A stretch of DNA of 64,000 nucleotides from the NCBI RefSeq assembly GCF_030373245.1, contig NZ_JAUCZF010000004.1, positions 186,001 through 250,000 on the forward strand, in the 5' to 3' direction. The position numbers and the translations under genes were made by a program. Positions 14,554 to 24,147 of the stretch are shown in pieces (position 1 is the first letter of the stretch; the number at the start of each line of letters is the position of its first letter). Below the pieces are notes generated by a model. It saw nothing but the letters and a program-made list of their open reading frames with translations, did not search any database and was not told the DNA's origin. The stretch is from Hydrogenophaga sp. (lineage in GTDB: Bacteria; Pseudomonadota; Gammaproteobacteria; Burkholderiales; Burkholderiaceae_C).

Positions 14554-17364
14554 ATGTCTGACACCTCTGCGCCCTCCGATTCCCCTGTTTTGCTGCTGGT
14601 GGACGGCTCCAGCTACCTCTACCGCGCATTTTTTGCCGGCGGCGAAAGCATGAGCACCACCTTGGCCGATGGCACGGTGCAAAAAACCGGCGCCATTCGC
14701 ATCCTGATCAACATGATGCAAAAGCTGATCAAGGACTACCCGAGCGCCTATGCCGCCTGCGTGTTCGATGCCAAGGGCCCGACGTTCCGCGACGCGATCT
14801 ACCCGGCCTACAAGGAGCAGCGCAGTCCCATGCCTGACGATCTGCGCTCGCAGATCGCGCCGATCCACGAGGTGGTCAGGCTAATGGGCTGGCCCGTGCT
14901 TGATGTGCCCGGGGTCGAGGCCGATGACGTGATTGGCACGCTGGCGGTGGCCGCGGCGAAGCAAGGCATGAAGGTGGTGATCTCCAGCGGCGACAAGGAT
15001 CTGGCGCAACTGGTCAACGAGCAGATCACCATCGTCGACACCATGAGCGGCAAGCGGCGCGATCTGGCCGGTGTGCAGGAAGAGTTTGGAGTGCCCGCCA
15101 GCCTGATGGTGGACTACCAGATTCTGGTGGGTGACTCCGTGGACAACGTGCCCGGTGTGAACAAGGTCGGCCCAAAAACCGCGGTTAAGTGGCTGAACGA
15201 ATACGGTTCGCTGCAGGGCATCGTGGACCATGCGGCGAACATCACGGGCGCGGTGGGCGAAAACCTGCGCCAGGCGCTCGACTGGTTGCCCACCGCGCGC
15301 CAGCTGCTGACCGTCAAGACAGATTGCGATTTGAATGGCTGGGTGCCCGACCTGCCCTCGCTGGAGGCGATCCGCATTCGCGAGCCCATGACCGAGCCGC
15401 TGCGCGTCTTTTACGAGACCTATGGATTCAAGGGGCTGGCCAAGTCTGTGGCTGGTGCCGAGCCGAAGGCCGCACCGGTGCCTTCAGCAGCGAAACCGGG
15501 CGCAGCCGCCGCACCGGGCCTGTTTGACGAGGCGGCGCCAGACGGCCCCAGCGCGGCGTCGACCATGGCCTACGACACTGTGCTGACCTGGGACGTGTTC
15601 GACGCCTGGCTGCAGCGCGTCATGGCGGCGGAGCTGGTGGCCGTGGACACCGAAACCACGTCGCTGGATGAGATGGTGGCGCAGATCGTGGGCATCAGCT
15701 TCAGCGTGAAGCCCGGCGAAGCGGCCTACATCCCGCTGGCCCATGCCGGGCCTGACGCGCCGGCTCAGCTGCCCATGGACGAGGTGCTGGCGAGGCTCAA
15801 ACCCTGGCTGGAAAACCCGGCCCATCTGAAACTCGGGCAGCACGTCAAGTACGACCGCCACGTGTTCGCCAACCACGGCATCGAGGTGCGGGGCTATGCA
15901 CACGACACCATGCTGCAAAGTTATGTGCTCGAGGTGCACAAGCCCCATGGCCTGGCCAGCCTGGCCGAGCGCCACCTGGGCCGCAGCGGCATCGCTTACG
16001 AGGACCTGTGTGGCAAAGGCGCGCACCAGATCCCGTTTGCGCAGGTCGATGTGGCCAAGGCCGCTGAGTATTCGTGTGAAGACAGCGACCAGACGCTGGA
16101 CGTGCACCGCGTTCTTTGGCCGCAATTGCAGGCAGACGACAAGTTGCGTTTCATCTACGAACTGGAGATCGCCAGCAGCGAGGCGCTGTACCGCGTCGAG
16201 CGCAACGGTGTGCTGATCGACGCGCCCACGCTGGCCAAACAAAGCCACGAGCTGGGCCGGCGCATCCACGCGCTGGAGCAGGAGGCATACGACATTGCTG
16301 GCCAGCCGTTCAACCTGGCCAGTCCCAAGCAGCTGGGCGAGATCTTCTTCGACAAGCTCGGCATGCCGGTGATCAAGAAGACCGCGACCGGCGCGCGCAG
16401 CACCGACGAAGAGGTGCTGGAGAAACTGGCCGAAGACTATCCGCTGCCGGCCAAGCTGCTGGAGCACCGCGGTCTGTCCAAACTCAAAGGCACCTACACC
16501 GACAAGCTGGCCCAGCTCGCTTTGCCGCGCACCGGACGCGTGCACACCCACTACGCACAAGCCGTGGCGGTGACCGGTCGGCTCTCCAGCAACGACCCCA
16601 ACCTGCAGAACATCCCCATTCGCACGCCGGAAGGCCGTCGCGTGCGCGAAGCGTTTGTGGCGCCGGCGGGCAGCGTGATCGTCAGTGCCGACTATTCTCA
16701 AATCGAGCTGCGCATCATGGCCCACCTCAGCAGCGACGCTGCGTTGTTGCGTGCGTTCCAGGCGGGAGAAGATGTGCACCGGGCCACGGCAGCCGAGGTG
16801 TTCGGTGTGGACGTGACGGAGGTGAGCCACGAGCAGCGTCGCTACGCCAAGGTCATCAACTTCGGCCTCATTTACGGCATGGGCACATTCGGTTTGGCCA
16901 AGTCCCTGGGCATCGACAACACCGCAGCCAAGAACTACATCACTCGCTATTTCGAACGCTTCTCCGGCGTCAAGCAGTACATGGATGACACCCGTGCCTT
17001 GGCCAAGGCGCAGGGCTATGTGGAGACGGTGTTCGGCCGCAAGCTGGTGCTGCCTGATATCCAGAATGCCAAAGGCGCCAAACTCGCCGCGCTCGAACGC
17101 CAGGCCATCAACGCCCCCATGCAAGGCACCGCGGCTGATCTCATCAAGCTCGCCATGGTCGAGGTGCAAAAGGCGCTGGATCAGCAGGGGAAGGCCTCGA
17201 AGATGATCATGCAGGTGCACGACGAGCTGGTGTTTGAGGTGCCCGAGACCGAAATCGACTGGCTGAAAGCCGAGGTGCCCAGGCTGATGGCCGGCGTGGC
17301 CGAGCTCCAGGTGCCGCTGCTGGCCGAGGTGGGCGTGGGACCCAACTGGGATCAGGCGCACTGA
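14554..17364 (+). CDS. polA: DNA polymerase I
   Basis: This 936-residue family A polymerase works in Okazaki-fragment processing and repair. It has the N-terminal 5'-3' exonuclease (LVDGSSYLYRAFFA, VFDAKGPTFRD, GVEADDVIGTLA, SGDKDLAQLV) and a 3'-5' exonuclease that keeps its acidic metal ligands (DTETTSLD, Asp365; KYDRHVFANHG). The polymerase has motif A DYSQIELR, the O-helix region RRYAKVINFGLIYGMG and motif C QVHDELVFEV. All three activities therefore look intact. The start at 14554 is used because the upstream extension has no family match and would cover the divergent promoter. Confidence 0.96.
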   Translation: MSDTSAPSDSPVLLLVDGSSYLYRAFFAGGESMSTTLADGTVQKTGAIRILINMMQKLIKDYPSAYAACVFDAKGPTFRDAIYPAYKEQRSPMPDDLRSQIAPIHEVVRLMGWPVLDVPGVEADDVIGTLAVAAAKQGMKVVISSGDKDLAQLVNEQITIVDTMSGKRRDLAGVQEEFGVPASLMVDYQILVGDSVDNVPGVNKVGPKTAVKWLNEYGSLQGIVDHAANITGAVGENLRQALDWLPTARQLLTVKTDCDLNGWVPDLPSLEAIRIREPMTEPLRVFYETYGFKGLAKSVAGAEPKAAPVPSAAKPGAAAAPGLFDEAAPDGPSAASTMAYDTVLTWDVFDAWLQRVMAAELVAVDTETTSLDEMVAQIVGISFSVKPGEAAYIPLAHAGPDAPAQLPMDEVLARLKPWLENPAHLKLGQHVKYDRHVFANHGIEVRGYAHDTMLQSYVLEVHKPHGLASLAERHLGRSGIAYEDLCGKGAHQIPFAQVDVAKAAEYSCEDSDQTLDVHRVLWPQLQADDKLRFIYELEIASSEALYRVERNGVLIDAPTLAKQSHELGRRIHALEQEAYDIAGQPFNLASPKQLGEIFFDKLGMPVIKKTATGARSTDEEVLEKLAEDYPLPAKLLEHRGLSKLKGTYTDKLAQLALPRTGRVHTHYAQAVAVTGRLSSNDPNLQNIPIRTPEGRRVREAFVAPAGSVIVSADYSQIELRIMAHLSSDAALLRAFQAGEDVHRATAAEVFGVDVTEVSHEQRRYAKVINFGLIYGMGTFGLAKSLGIDNTAAKNYITRYFERFSGVKQYMDDTRALAKAQGYVETVFGRKLVLPDIQNAKGAKLAALERQAINAPMQGTAADLIKLAMVEVQKALDQQGKASKMIMQVHDELVFEVPETEIDWLKAEVPRLMAGVAELQVPLLAEVGVGPNWDQAH

Positions 17365-17392
17365 AGCGCCTGCTCACCCCGCAGCGCTCACC

Positions 17393-17752
17393 TCAAACGC
17401 TGGCTTTGCGCTGGCGCGGTCTCATCCAGCCCATGACCGCATAGGTGATGATGACGGTGGCCACCAGGCCAACCCCATACACCAGCGCAATCAAAAACCA
17501 GTCGGCCGGCCCGCCAGCGTCGGTGAAGCCTGAGGACGACACCTTGGCCATGATCACCAGCGCCACGCCGCCGCCGAGCAGACCCAGCAGTTCGGCGTAC
17601 ACCAGTCGCCGCGAGACGATGCCGCGTTCGCGCAGCACCAGGGTCACAAGGGCCACCACCGCCACCACGGCCGCCAGCAGCATCACCCACAGCATGGGGC
17701 CCAGCATCTCCTGGAACACCGCCAGGAACACCATCGGATCGAGTTCTTGCAT
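17393..17752 (-). CDS. DUF5368 membrane protein
   Basis: This 119-residue protein starts MQELDPMVFLAVFQEMLGP and has three hydrophobic segments (MLWVMLLAAVVAVVALVTLV, LLGLLGGGVALVIMA, WFLIALVYGVGLVATVIITY) joined by charged loops. It matches DUF5368, a family of unknown function. It follows the sulfide:quinone-oxidoreductase-like gene by 27 nt on the same strand, so the two are probably cotranscribed and it may serve as a membrane partner of the flavoprotein; that is inference from position. Confidence 0.7.
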   Translation of the reverse strand: MQELDPMVFLAVFQEMLGPMLWVMLLAAVVAVVALVTLVLRERGIVSRRLVYAELLGLLGGGVALVIMAKVSSSGFTDAGGPADWFLIALVYGVGLVATVIITYAVMGWMRPRQRKASV

Positions 17753-17779
17753 CTGGGTTCTCCTTGGTCGTTACAGGGC

Positions 17780-19129
17780 TCAGGCGCGGCCGCGCAGCAT
17801 GCTGAGGTAGGTGGGCTTGAGCGCCATGGTCTTCATGACCCAGCTGATCCAGAGCTCCTCCAGCGGCGCGATCACGCCAGGGAACGACATGACCAGGTTG
17901 TTGTTGTAGTCGAACTCGATCAGCATGGCCTGACCCAGGCGGGTGATGAGCGGGCAGCTGGTGTAACCGTTGTAGACCGCCTTCGAGGGCTGGCCTGTGA
18001 TGTCGCCGATCAGGTGTGCAACAGCCACCGGCACCTGCCATTTCACGCTGGCTGCCGTCTTGCCTTTGGGTACACCTGCCACGTCGCCCACACCGAACAC
18101 GTTGGGGTAGCGTTTGTGACGCAGCGTCTCGCGGTCCACCTCCATCCAGCCATCAGCCGCAAACGGGCCTTCGGTCCAGGGCAGCGGGCTGTTGCGCACC
18201 ACTTCGGGCGCGCGCATCGGCGGGATCACGTTGATGAAGTCGTAAGGCTGATCGTGTGTGCCGGCCGGTGTGCTGAAGGTAGCGATGCGCTTGTCCAGAT
18301 CAATCGCCTGCATCACATGGTCCTGGTGCACCTTGACGCCGCGATCGTCAAACAGCATGCGCACCTTCTCGGACACGATGGGTACGCCAAACAGCGACTT
18401 CGCATGCGCCATGTAGTGGATCTCGGCTTTGCCTCGGTTGCCGCGGCGGCGCAGGTGGTCGTCGGTGATGAAGGTGTATTTGAGCGGCGCGCCTGCGCAC
18501 TTCATCTCGCCGGCCGGGCGGCCAAACACGCCGATGCCACCCTGGTCGGCGAATTGCGACATCGCAGCATAGGTGGCCGATGCGGCCTGGGGCCCGAAGT
18601 AGATGCTGCCCATGCCGTTCTGACCAATGCGCGCGGTGTTCATGCCCTGAATGCCGGCGTAGTTCAGCTCCAGGCCCAGCGCCACGATGAGGTAGTCATA
18701 GGGAATCACCTGACCGCTTTCGGTCACCACCTTCTGGCCTTCCGGATCGATCTCGGCCACTTTCTCCGCCACCAGTTCCGCGCCCTTGGGCAGGTAGTCG
18801 GCGGTGGTCGAGACGGTGTAGTTCTGGGGCTTGATACCGGCGGCCACCAGGGTGAAGCCGGGCTGGTACCAGTGTTCCTTTTTCGGGTCGATGACGGTGA
18901 TCCTGGCGCCGTCCAGCGCCGAGGCCAGACGGTTGGCAGCGGTCAGGCCTGCAGCACCACCACCGGCGATCACGATGCGCGCCTGTGTCTTGTGCGTGTC
19001 GGCCTGAGCTGGCCTGGGGGTCTGTGCCACCGCCACGGCCAGCGGCAGGACACCCAGACTGGCCAGGAAGCGGCGACGTTCTTTTTCGATTGGCGAGGCC
19101 GGGGTATCGGGGCGGCGGGGTTCGACCAT
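17780..19129 (-). CDS. Tat-exported FAD-dependent oxidoreductase, sulfide:quinone oxidoreductase / flavocytochrome c sulfide dehydrogenase family
   Basis: This 449-residue protein has a twin-arginine signal (ERRRFLASLGVLPLAVAVAQ) and then a Rossmann FAD motif VIAGGGAAGLTAANRL. Two redox-type cysteines sit in KCAGAP (Cys211) and TSCPLIT (Cys392), the pair kept in type II sulfide:quinone reductases; the third Cys of type I enzymes is absent. The C-terminus has an amphipathic WISWVMKTMALKPTYL stretch that could hold it to the membrane. A Tat signal is normal for the FccB subunit of flavocytochrome c but unusual for SQR, and no cytochrome gene is adjacent. It should oxidise sulfide or persulfide on the periplasmic side. 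AAAGGAGA precedes the ATG. Confidence 0.8.
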   Translation of the reverse strand: MVEPRRPDTPASPIEKERRRFLASLGVLPLAVAVAQTPRPAQADTHKTQARIVIAGGGAAGLTAANRLASALDGARITVIDPKKEHWYQPGFTLVAAGIKPQNYTVSTTADYLPKGAELVAEKVAEIDPEGQKVVTESGQVIPYDYLIVALGLELNYAGIQGMNTARIGQNGMGSIYFGPQAASATYAAMSQFADQGGIGVFGRPAGEMKCAGAPLKYTFITDDHLRRRGNRGKAEIHYMAHAKSLFGVPIVSEKVRMLFDDRGVKVHQDHVMQAIDLDKRIATFSTPAGTHDQPYDFINVIPPMRAPEVVRNSPLPWTEGPFAADGWMEVDRETLRHKRYPNVFGVGDVAGVPKGKTAASVKWQVPVAVAHLIGDITGQPSKAVYNGYTSCPLITRLGQAMLIEFDYNNNLVMSFPGVIAPLEELWISWVMKTMALKPTYLSMLRGRA

Positions 19130-19154
19130 GTTTGTCTCCTTTGGCAGCGGGTTT

Positions 19155-19218
19155 TGTATACCCCTGGGAGTGTCAAACTATAGGCTTGGAGCAGGGCGAA
19201 TCGGTTGACAATTGTCAA
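19155..19218. promoter_or_regulatory. Candidate operator region upstream of the sulfide oxidoreductase gene
   Basis: Two features lie here. TATACCCCTGGGAG (19157-19170) resembles half of the GC-centred, TA-ended operators of CsoR/CstR-type repressors, some of which sense persulfide. TTGACAATTGTCAA (19205-19218) is a perfect 14-bp palindrome. Neither gives a well-spaced sigma-70 promoter on its own. No matching regulator gene is in the window. Confidence 0.35.
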
Positions 19219-19411
19219 AGTTCGATGTCGATCGCTGTAGCATCTGCCTTCCCCGCCTTCAGTGCGCATTTCTGGCGGTCCCGTTTAGGTGGCTTCATGC
19301 AGCGCGGTCTGTCGCCTTGGGCACCCGCTGAACCTTTTTGCTTCCACGCCATCCATCCGGCTGCGCACTGCGCCTTTCACCGCCTCAATCAACACCCTTC
19401 AGGAGACGCCC

Positions 19412-20311
19412 ATGCTCAACGACAACCTGACCCAAGACCTCGATGCCCTCCTGCCCGGGCAGTCGAACGCCCAAGGCACCACCCGCCGCACCGCCCTGAA
19501 AGCCGCGCTCGGCGTGGGGTATGCGGCATCGGCGCTGCCCATCATGGCGCAGACGGCGATCAAGACCCCTTCCACCGGGCTCACCACGGGCGAGGTGATG
19601 ATCGATGTCAACGGTTTCAAGATGCCCGCCTACCGAGCATCACCCGAAGGCAAGACCGGTTTGCCGGTGGTGCTGGTGTTGTCGGAAATTTTTGGTGTGC
19701 ACGAGTACATCGCCGACACCGCTCGCCGATTTGCCCAGGCGGGCTACCTGGCAATTGCACCCGAGCTGTTTGTGCGCCAGGGCGACGCGCAGAGCTACGG
19801 CGAGATGGCCAAGCTGATCGCCGAGGTGATTTCCAAGGTGCCCGACGCCCAGGTGATGCAAGACCTGGACGCCACGGTCCAGTGGGCAGCGGCCAACGGC
19901 GGTGACACCAGCAAGCTGGGCGTGACCGGCTTTTGCTGGGGCGGGCGACAGACCTGGCTGTACGCTGCGCACAACCCCAAGGTCAAGGCCGGTGTGGCCT
20001 GGTACGGGCGACTGGTCGGCCAGGTCTCGGACCTCACACCCCGTCACCCTGTGGATGTGGGCGCCAAGCTGAACGGCCCTGTGCTCGGGCTCTACGGCGC
20101 AGCCGACACCGGAATCCCGCTTGACACGGTTGATAAGATGAAGGCCGTGCTCAGCGGCGGGAATGCGGCCTCCAAGGCTTCGACTTTCGTCGTTTATCCC
20201 GATGCGCCGCACGCCTTCCACGCCGACTACCGGCCCAGCTTCCGCAAGGAAGCGGCCGAGGACGGCTGGAAGCGTGCCGTCGAATGGTTCAAGCAGCACG
20301 GCGTGGCCTGA
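19412..20311 (+). CDS. Dienelactone hydrolase family protein, Tat-exported
   Basis: This 299-residue alpha/beta hydrolase uses a Cys nucleophile. The N-terminus has a twin-arginine signal (TTRRTALKAALGVGYAASALPIMAQ). The nucleophile elbow is GFCWGG (Cys175), the acid is in YGAADTGIP and the His in DAPHAFHADY, matching the Cys-Asp-His triad of carboxymethylenebutenolidase. Export sets it apart from the cytosolic chlorocatechol-pathway enzymes, and no aromatic-degradation cluster is here, so the substrate is unknown. The start at 19412 has AGGAGA 6 nt upstream. Confidence 0.85.
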   Translation: MLNDNLTQDLDALLPGQSNAQGTTRRTALKAALGVGYAASALPIMAQTAIKTPSTGLTTGEVMIDVNGFKMPAYRASPEGKTGLPVVLVLSEIFGVHEYIADTARRFAQAGYLAIAPELFVRQGDAQSYGEMAKLIAEVISKVPDAQVMQDLDATVQWAAANGGDTSKLGVTGFCWGGRQTWLYAAHNPKVKAGVAWYGRLVGQVSDLTPRHPVDVGAKLNGPVLGLYGAADTGIPLDTVDKMKAVLSGGNAASKASTFVVYPDAPHAFHADYRPSFRKEAAEDGWKRAVEWFKQHGVA

Positions 20312-20334
20312 CCAGGCCTCGCTGGCTGCCACGA

Positions 20335-20358
20335 GGGCCGCAGATGCGGCCCTTTTTT
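20335..20358 (+). terminator. Intrinsic terminator after the dienelactone hydrolase gene
   Basis: The stem GGGCCGC/GCGGCCC has an AGAT loop and is followed by T6. Confidence 0.85.
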
Positions 20359-20393
20359 GTGTCTGACTTCTTGCTCACAACGGTTTTTTTGCC

Positions 20394-21233
20394 ATGACCC
20401 TGATTGCGATCCTCCTCGGCACGGTGGCCGCTGGCGTGGGCAGTGTCTGGCTGGCTGCCTTCCTGAGCTTTGCCATGCTGGCGCGCTTCACCACGCACAT
20501 GCTGAGCCTGGCCGCGGGCGCGCTCATGGCCACCGCGTTCATGCACCTGCTGCCCGAGGCGTTCGAGAGCCAGGCGGGTGCGCATGAGCTGTTTGCCTGG
20601 CTGCTCGGCGGGCTGGTGTTTTTCTTCCTGCTCGACAAGGCCGAGCTGTGGCACCACGGCCATGAGCACCATCACGGCATTCCCGACCCGGCAGCGCCCG
20701 CCCAGGTCAAGCACGCAGAGGCTGGCGGCCATGCCGGGCACCATCACGGCCATCACCATGCCCACGGCAGTGAACAACGTGCCGGCGGCTGGACGGTGCT
20801 GGCTGGCGACAGCGTGCATGCGTTTGGTGACGGCATCCTGATTGCGTCGGCTTTCCTGGCCGACATGCGTCTGGGCGTGGTCGCGGCGCTGGCGGTGCTG
20901 GCCCATGAGGTGCCGCACCACATGGGCGATCTGGTGGTCTTGCGCCAGACCTCGGGCACCGAGCGTGCGGCGCTGGTCAAGGTATCGCTGGCCGGCACGG
21001 TGACCGCCATCGGGGGTTTGACCGGCTACTTCCTGTTGTCGCGTTTCGAGAACTTCCTGCCGTACTTCCTGGTGCTGGCCTCCAGCAGCTTTGTCTACGT
21101 GGCCCTGGCCGATCTGATCCCGCAACTGCAGAAGCGCCTGAGCCTGCGCGAGACCGCAGGGCAGGTGGCGTGGCTGGGGGCCGGCATCGCGCTGGTGACG
21201 CTGGTCAGCCGCCTGGCCCATCACGCGCATTGA
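20394..21233 (+). CDS. ZIP-family metal transporter
   Basis: This 279-residue inner-membrane permease probably imports zinc or other divalent cations. It has eight hydrophobic helices. A His-rich cytoplasmic loop (HHGHEHHHG ... HAGHHHGHHHAHG) lies between helices III and IV, near residues 85-125. The metal-site motifs are HAFGDGILIASAF in helix IV and HEVPHHMGD in helix V, as in canonical ZIP proteins. It is separated from the upstream hydrolase by a terminator and so has its own promoter. The metal specificity cannot be told from sequence. Confidence 0.88.
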   Translation: MTLIAILLGTVAAGVGSVWLAAFLSFAMLARFTTHMLSLAAGALMATAFMHLLPEAFESQAGAHELFAWLLGGLVFFFLLDKAELWHHGHEHHHGIPDPAAPAQVKHAEAGGHAGHHHGHHHAHGSEQRAGGWTVLAGDSVHAFGDGILIASAFLADMRLGVVAALAVLAHEVPHHMGDLVVLRQTSGTERAALVKVSLAGTVTAIGGLTGYFLLSRFENFLPYFLVLASSSFVYVALADLIPQLQKRLSLRETAGQVAWLGAGIALVTLVSRLAHHAH

Positions 21234-21419
21234 ACGGGTGATTCAAGCTCGGCGATGGGGGTCGTCACGGCCGCCATGCCCGTTTGGTGCTGACTCACTG
21301 CAAGCGCTGCGCTTCACTGCACCATCAGACGGGCCGTCCAGGCTTGCCTTGGTTTCCGCGCCTCTCCCCTCATCCCACAGGCACCCAGCCGAGCACGGCG
21401 CGAGTTTTGAGCACAGTCC

Positions 21420-23990
21420 CTAGGTGGCGTGCCCGAACAGGAACTGGAACACGGCGCCGCGACCCACCGCACCTTCCCCCGCGATGTGACCGCCATGCCG
21501 CTCAAGGATGCGGCGCACGGTGGCCAGGCCAATGCCGGAACCCTGGAACTCGCTGGGCTGGTGCAGCCGGGTGAAAGGCTTGAACAAGCGATCAGAACGG
21601 CTCATGTCAAATCCCGCCCCGTTGTCGCGCACGAAAAATACTGGCATTTCGCCCGGCTGAGTGGGCATGCTGCCGAACTCGATGCGAGGCTGGGGGGTCT
21701 TGCGCGAGTACTTCCAGGCATTGCCCAGCAGGTTTTCGAGAACGATTTGCGCCAGGCGCGCATCGCAGTGGGCGATCAGCCCGGGCTGGATGCTCACGTC
21801 CACGGCGTGCTCCGGGTCACGGTGCCGTTCCTGCCGGATCACATCCTCGGCGATCTCGCTCAGGTTCACATCGGTGCGCTGCAGCTGGGTCTGGCTGACC
21901 CGCGCCAGTGCCAGCAGGTCGTTGATCAGCCCGTGCATGCGCTGCGCCGACGCCATGACGCGAGAAATCAGCATCTGGTCGTCGGTTGTGAAACGCGGCG
22001 CGGCCTGCTCCTGCAGCAGGTGCATGAAGCCGTCGATGGAGCGAAGCGGCGATTTCAGGTCGTGCGACACCGAGTAGGCGAAGGTGTCGAGCTCGCGGTT
22101 GAGCAACTCCAGCTCAGCCGTGCGGTCGGCCACCCGCTGTTCCAGCGTGGTCTGCAGTTTGTGCAGGTCGCGGTCGCGGTGCAGGCGCAACAGCTCGGCA
22201 TTGCAGCGGCTGGCGAAGATGGTGATCAGGGCCTGCGTGTCGGCGGTGGGCTCGGTGTTCTCCAGCCAGAACACACCGAGCAGACCGACCGCGGTGCCAT
22301 CGTCATCGCGCATGGCCACGCCCGCGAACGAGCGCAGCGGGTAGGCATCTGGATCGGGACACAGGGTCCGCACCTCGTCCGGACTCAGCTGGGTAAACCA
22401 CAGTCCGGGCGAGCTCAGGGTGCGGGTTAAGGGCGAGCCATTGAGGTTGAGCGTGGCGTCCAGGTCCGATGTCCCCTGACAGGCCAGGGCCAGCGAAGTG
22501 AGTCCGCCCTCGGGTCGGGTCTCCGCCACCACCGCGCCGTGCGCCCCGACGGCTTGCGCGAGCTGCTGCACCAGCGACTGGAAAAATGCCTCGCCAGTCT
22601 GCGCCGACACGCCCTTGGCCACCCGCATGAGCAGCGCGGCCTTGCGCTTTTCTTCGCTGACATTCAGGGTGAACGCCAGGTTGCACGGCTCGTTCTCCAG
22701 CTCGATGAGTTCAGACCAGATCTTCACGTCCACCGCCTCGCCTTGTTTGTTTCGCATGCGGGTTTCGTAGCCCAGCAGCCGCCCTTGGCGACTCAGCGCA
22801 TCGATGTAGGCGTTGCGATCGGTCTCGCTCAGCCAGACCCCGGCTGCCATCGAGGTGCGCGCCATGAAGTCTTCGCGGGAATAGCCCAGCACGCGCTCAT
22901 TGGCCGGGTTGACCTCGAGAAACAGGCCGTCGGATGTGCGGGTGATGGTCATGCCCAGTGGACTGAAGTTGAAGGCCTTGGAGAAGCGCTCTTCCGATCT
23001 CTTCAAGGCCTGGCGCGCGGCCACTTCGGCGCTGACATCCAGCAGCATGGTGATCACCAGCGGATCATTGCCCGCCTGCACAAATTCGGCGAACACCACG
23101 CAGTCGAATGCTTCGCCGTTGGCGCGCAGGCCGCGCGCGGCCAGGTTGTGCACCCGACCCTGGGTGGTCAACTGCTGGCGAAACGCGGCTTGCTGAGCTT
23201 CGTCCGCCCACATGCTGGGCGGCGCCTGGCCAATCAGGCGCTCGCGTGAGTAGCCCATCATCTGAACAAAGGCCTCGTTCACCTCCAGCACGGCCCGGGT
23301 ATCCACGCGCTGCACCAGCGTGGCCGCCGGGTTGTTGCGGAACATGCCCATGAAGCGCGCTTCACTCTCCTGCAACGCCAGTGCCACCCGCTCCCAGTGC
23401 TGCAGAGTCCGCTGCTGCGCTTCGAAAGCCGCCTCCAGGCGGGTTCGCCCGTAGTACACGATCACCAGCAGGCAGCCCATCACGGCGGTCTGGGTCAGCC
23501 ACAGGGCCCAGTCACCGGGCAGACGAGACGGGTGCATCCAGTTTTCCTGCTGGGCGAAGTTGAGCAAACCCAGCGAGGTCACCGCAACCAGCGCACTCCC
23601 TATCATGGCGCGCTGGTTCAAGTAGGTGCCGGCGCCGATCACGGCGGCCATGATGACCAGCACCCCCGCACTGCGCACCGATCCGTCGGCGATCACACCG
23701 GCGATACCCGCGGTCAGCACCACGACGATCATGAGCAGGGGAACTCGGTGCGACAGGCGGGTGTGCGACAGCCACAGCATGAGCACCGACGACAGCCAGA
23801 GTCCGGCGGCCACCAGGGCGATGCCCGTGGCCCCGCCACGCCACCAGAGTGCCAGCACGATGGCGGGAACGATGACGCTCAGCGTGAGCAGCAACACCCG
23901 CAGCGACCGCAGGCGCTGGGTGTCCAGGCTCTCCGCCGTGTCGATCTGACCGGGCGTCTGAAACAGGCTGGCTGAATAGTTCTCGCTCAT
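21420..23990 (-). CDS. Membrane-bound PAS/GAF sensor histidine kinase (copy 1)
   Basis: This 856-residue kinase has an N-terminal block of about five to six membrane helices (residues 30-180). Two PAS domains follow (ESEARFMGMFRNNP..., RSEERFSKAFNFSPLGMTI...), then a GAF-like domain (QSLVQQLAQAVGAHG...VGLLGVFW), a HisKA domain with phospho-acceptor YSVSHDLKSPLRSIDGF, and an HATPase domain (N-box LENLLGNAWKYS, DNGAGFDMSRSDRLF, GSGIGLATV). It has no receiver domain and no response regulator beside it. The start used is 23990 (MSENYSAS), with a weak GAGA upstream. It follows, and is clearly paralogous to, the kinase at 24148-26796, with the same domain order and about half the residues alike in the kinase region. 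Confidence 0.85.
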   Translation of the reverse strand: MSENYSASLFQTPGQIDTAESLDTQRLRSLRVLLLTLSVIVPAIVLALWWRGGATGIALVAAGLWLSSVLMLWLSHTRLSHRVPLLMIVVVLTAGIAGVIADGSVRSAGVLVIMAAVIGAGTYLNQRAMIGSALVAVTSLGLLNFAQQENWMHPSRLPGDWALWLTQTAVMGCLLVIVYYGRTRLEAAFEAQQRTLQHWERVALALQESEARFMGMFRNNPAATLVQRVDTRAVLEVNEAFVQMMGYSRERLIGQAPPSMWADEAQQAAFRQQLTTQGRVHNLAARGLRANGEAFDCVVFAEFVQAGNDPLVITMLLDVSAEVAARQALKRSEERFSKAFNFSPLGMTITRTSDGLFLEVNPANERVLGYSREDFMARTSMAAGVWLSETDRNAYIDALSRQGRLLGYETRMRNKQGEAVDVKIWSELIELENEPCNLAFTLNVSEEKRKAALLMRVAKGVSAQTGEAFFQSLVQQLAQAVGAHGAVVAETRPEGGLTSLALACQGTSDLDATLNLNGSPLTRTLSSPGLWFTQLSPDEVRTLCPDPDAYPLRSFAGVAMRDDDGTAVGLLGVFWLENTEPTADTQALITIFASRCNAELLRLHRDRDLHKLQTTLEQRVADRTAELELLNRELDTFAYSVSHDLKSPLRSIDGFMHLLQEQAAPRFTTDDQMLISRVMASAQRMHGLINDLLALARVSQTQLQRTDVNLSEIAEDVIRQERHRDPEHAVDVSIQPGLIAHCDARLAQIVLENLLGNAWKYSRKTPQPRIEFGSMPTQPGEMPVFFVRDNGAGFDMSRSDRLFKPFTRLHQPSEFQGSGIGLATVRRILERHGGHIAGEGAVGRGAVFQFLFGHAT

Positions 23991-24147
23991 GTCATCTCGC
24001 AGTCGGACTCGTTTGGACCGACCGGATCTGGACCCCGCTTTGCTGCGACTGCCTTCTGGCATCGCTCCGGCCATGGTGAAGCGGCCTCTTGCCAGTGAAT
24101 GGCACAAGGACACCTCGTGGGTGACCGGCTTGCATCAGCGCGCTGCA

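Noticed and set aside
17780-19129. Assignment as a simple NADH dehydrogenase (Ndh)
   Set aside because: The KCAGAP and TSCPLIT cysteines and the Tat signal fit the sulfide oxidoreductase/FCSD branch and not Ndh.
19205-19218. TTGACA within the palindrome as a -35 element
   Set aside because: No acceptable -10 hexamer lies 16-18 nt away on either strand.
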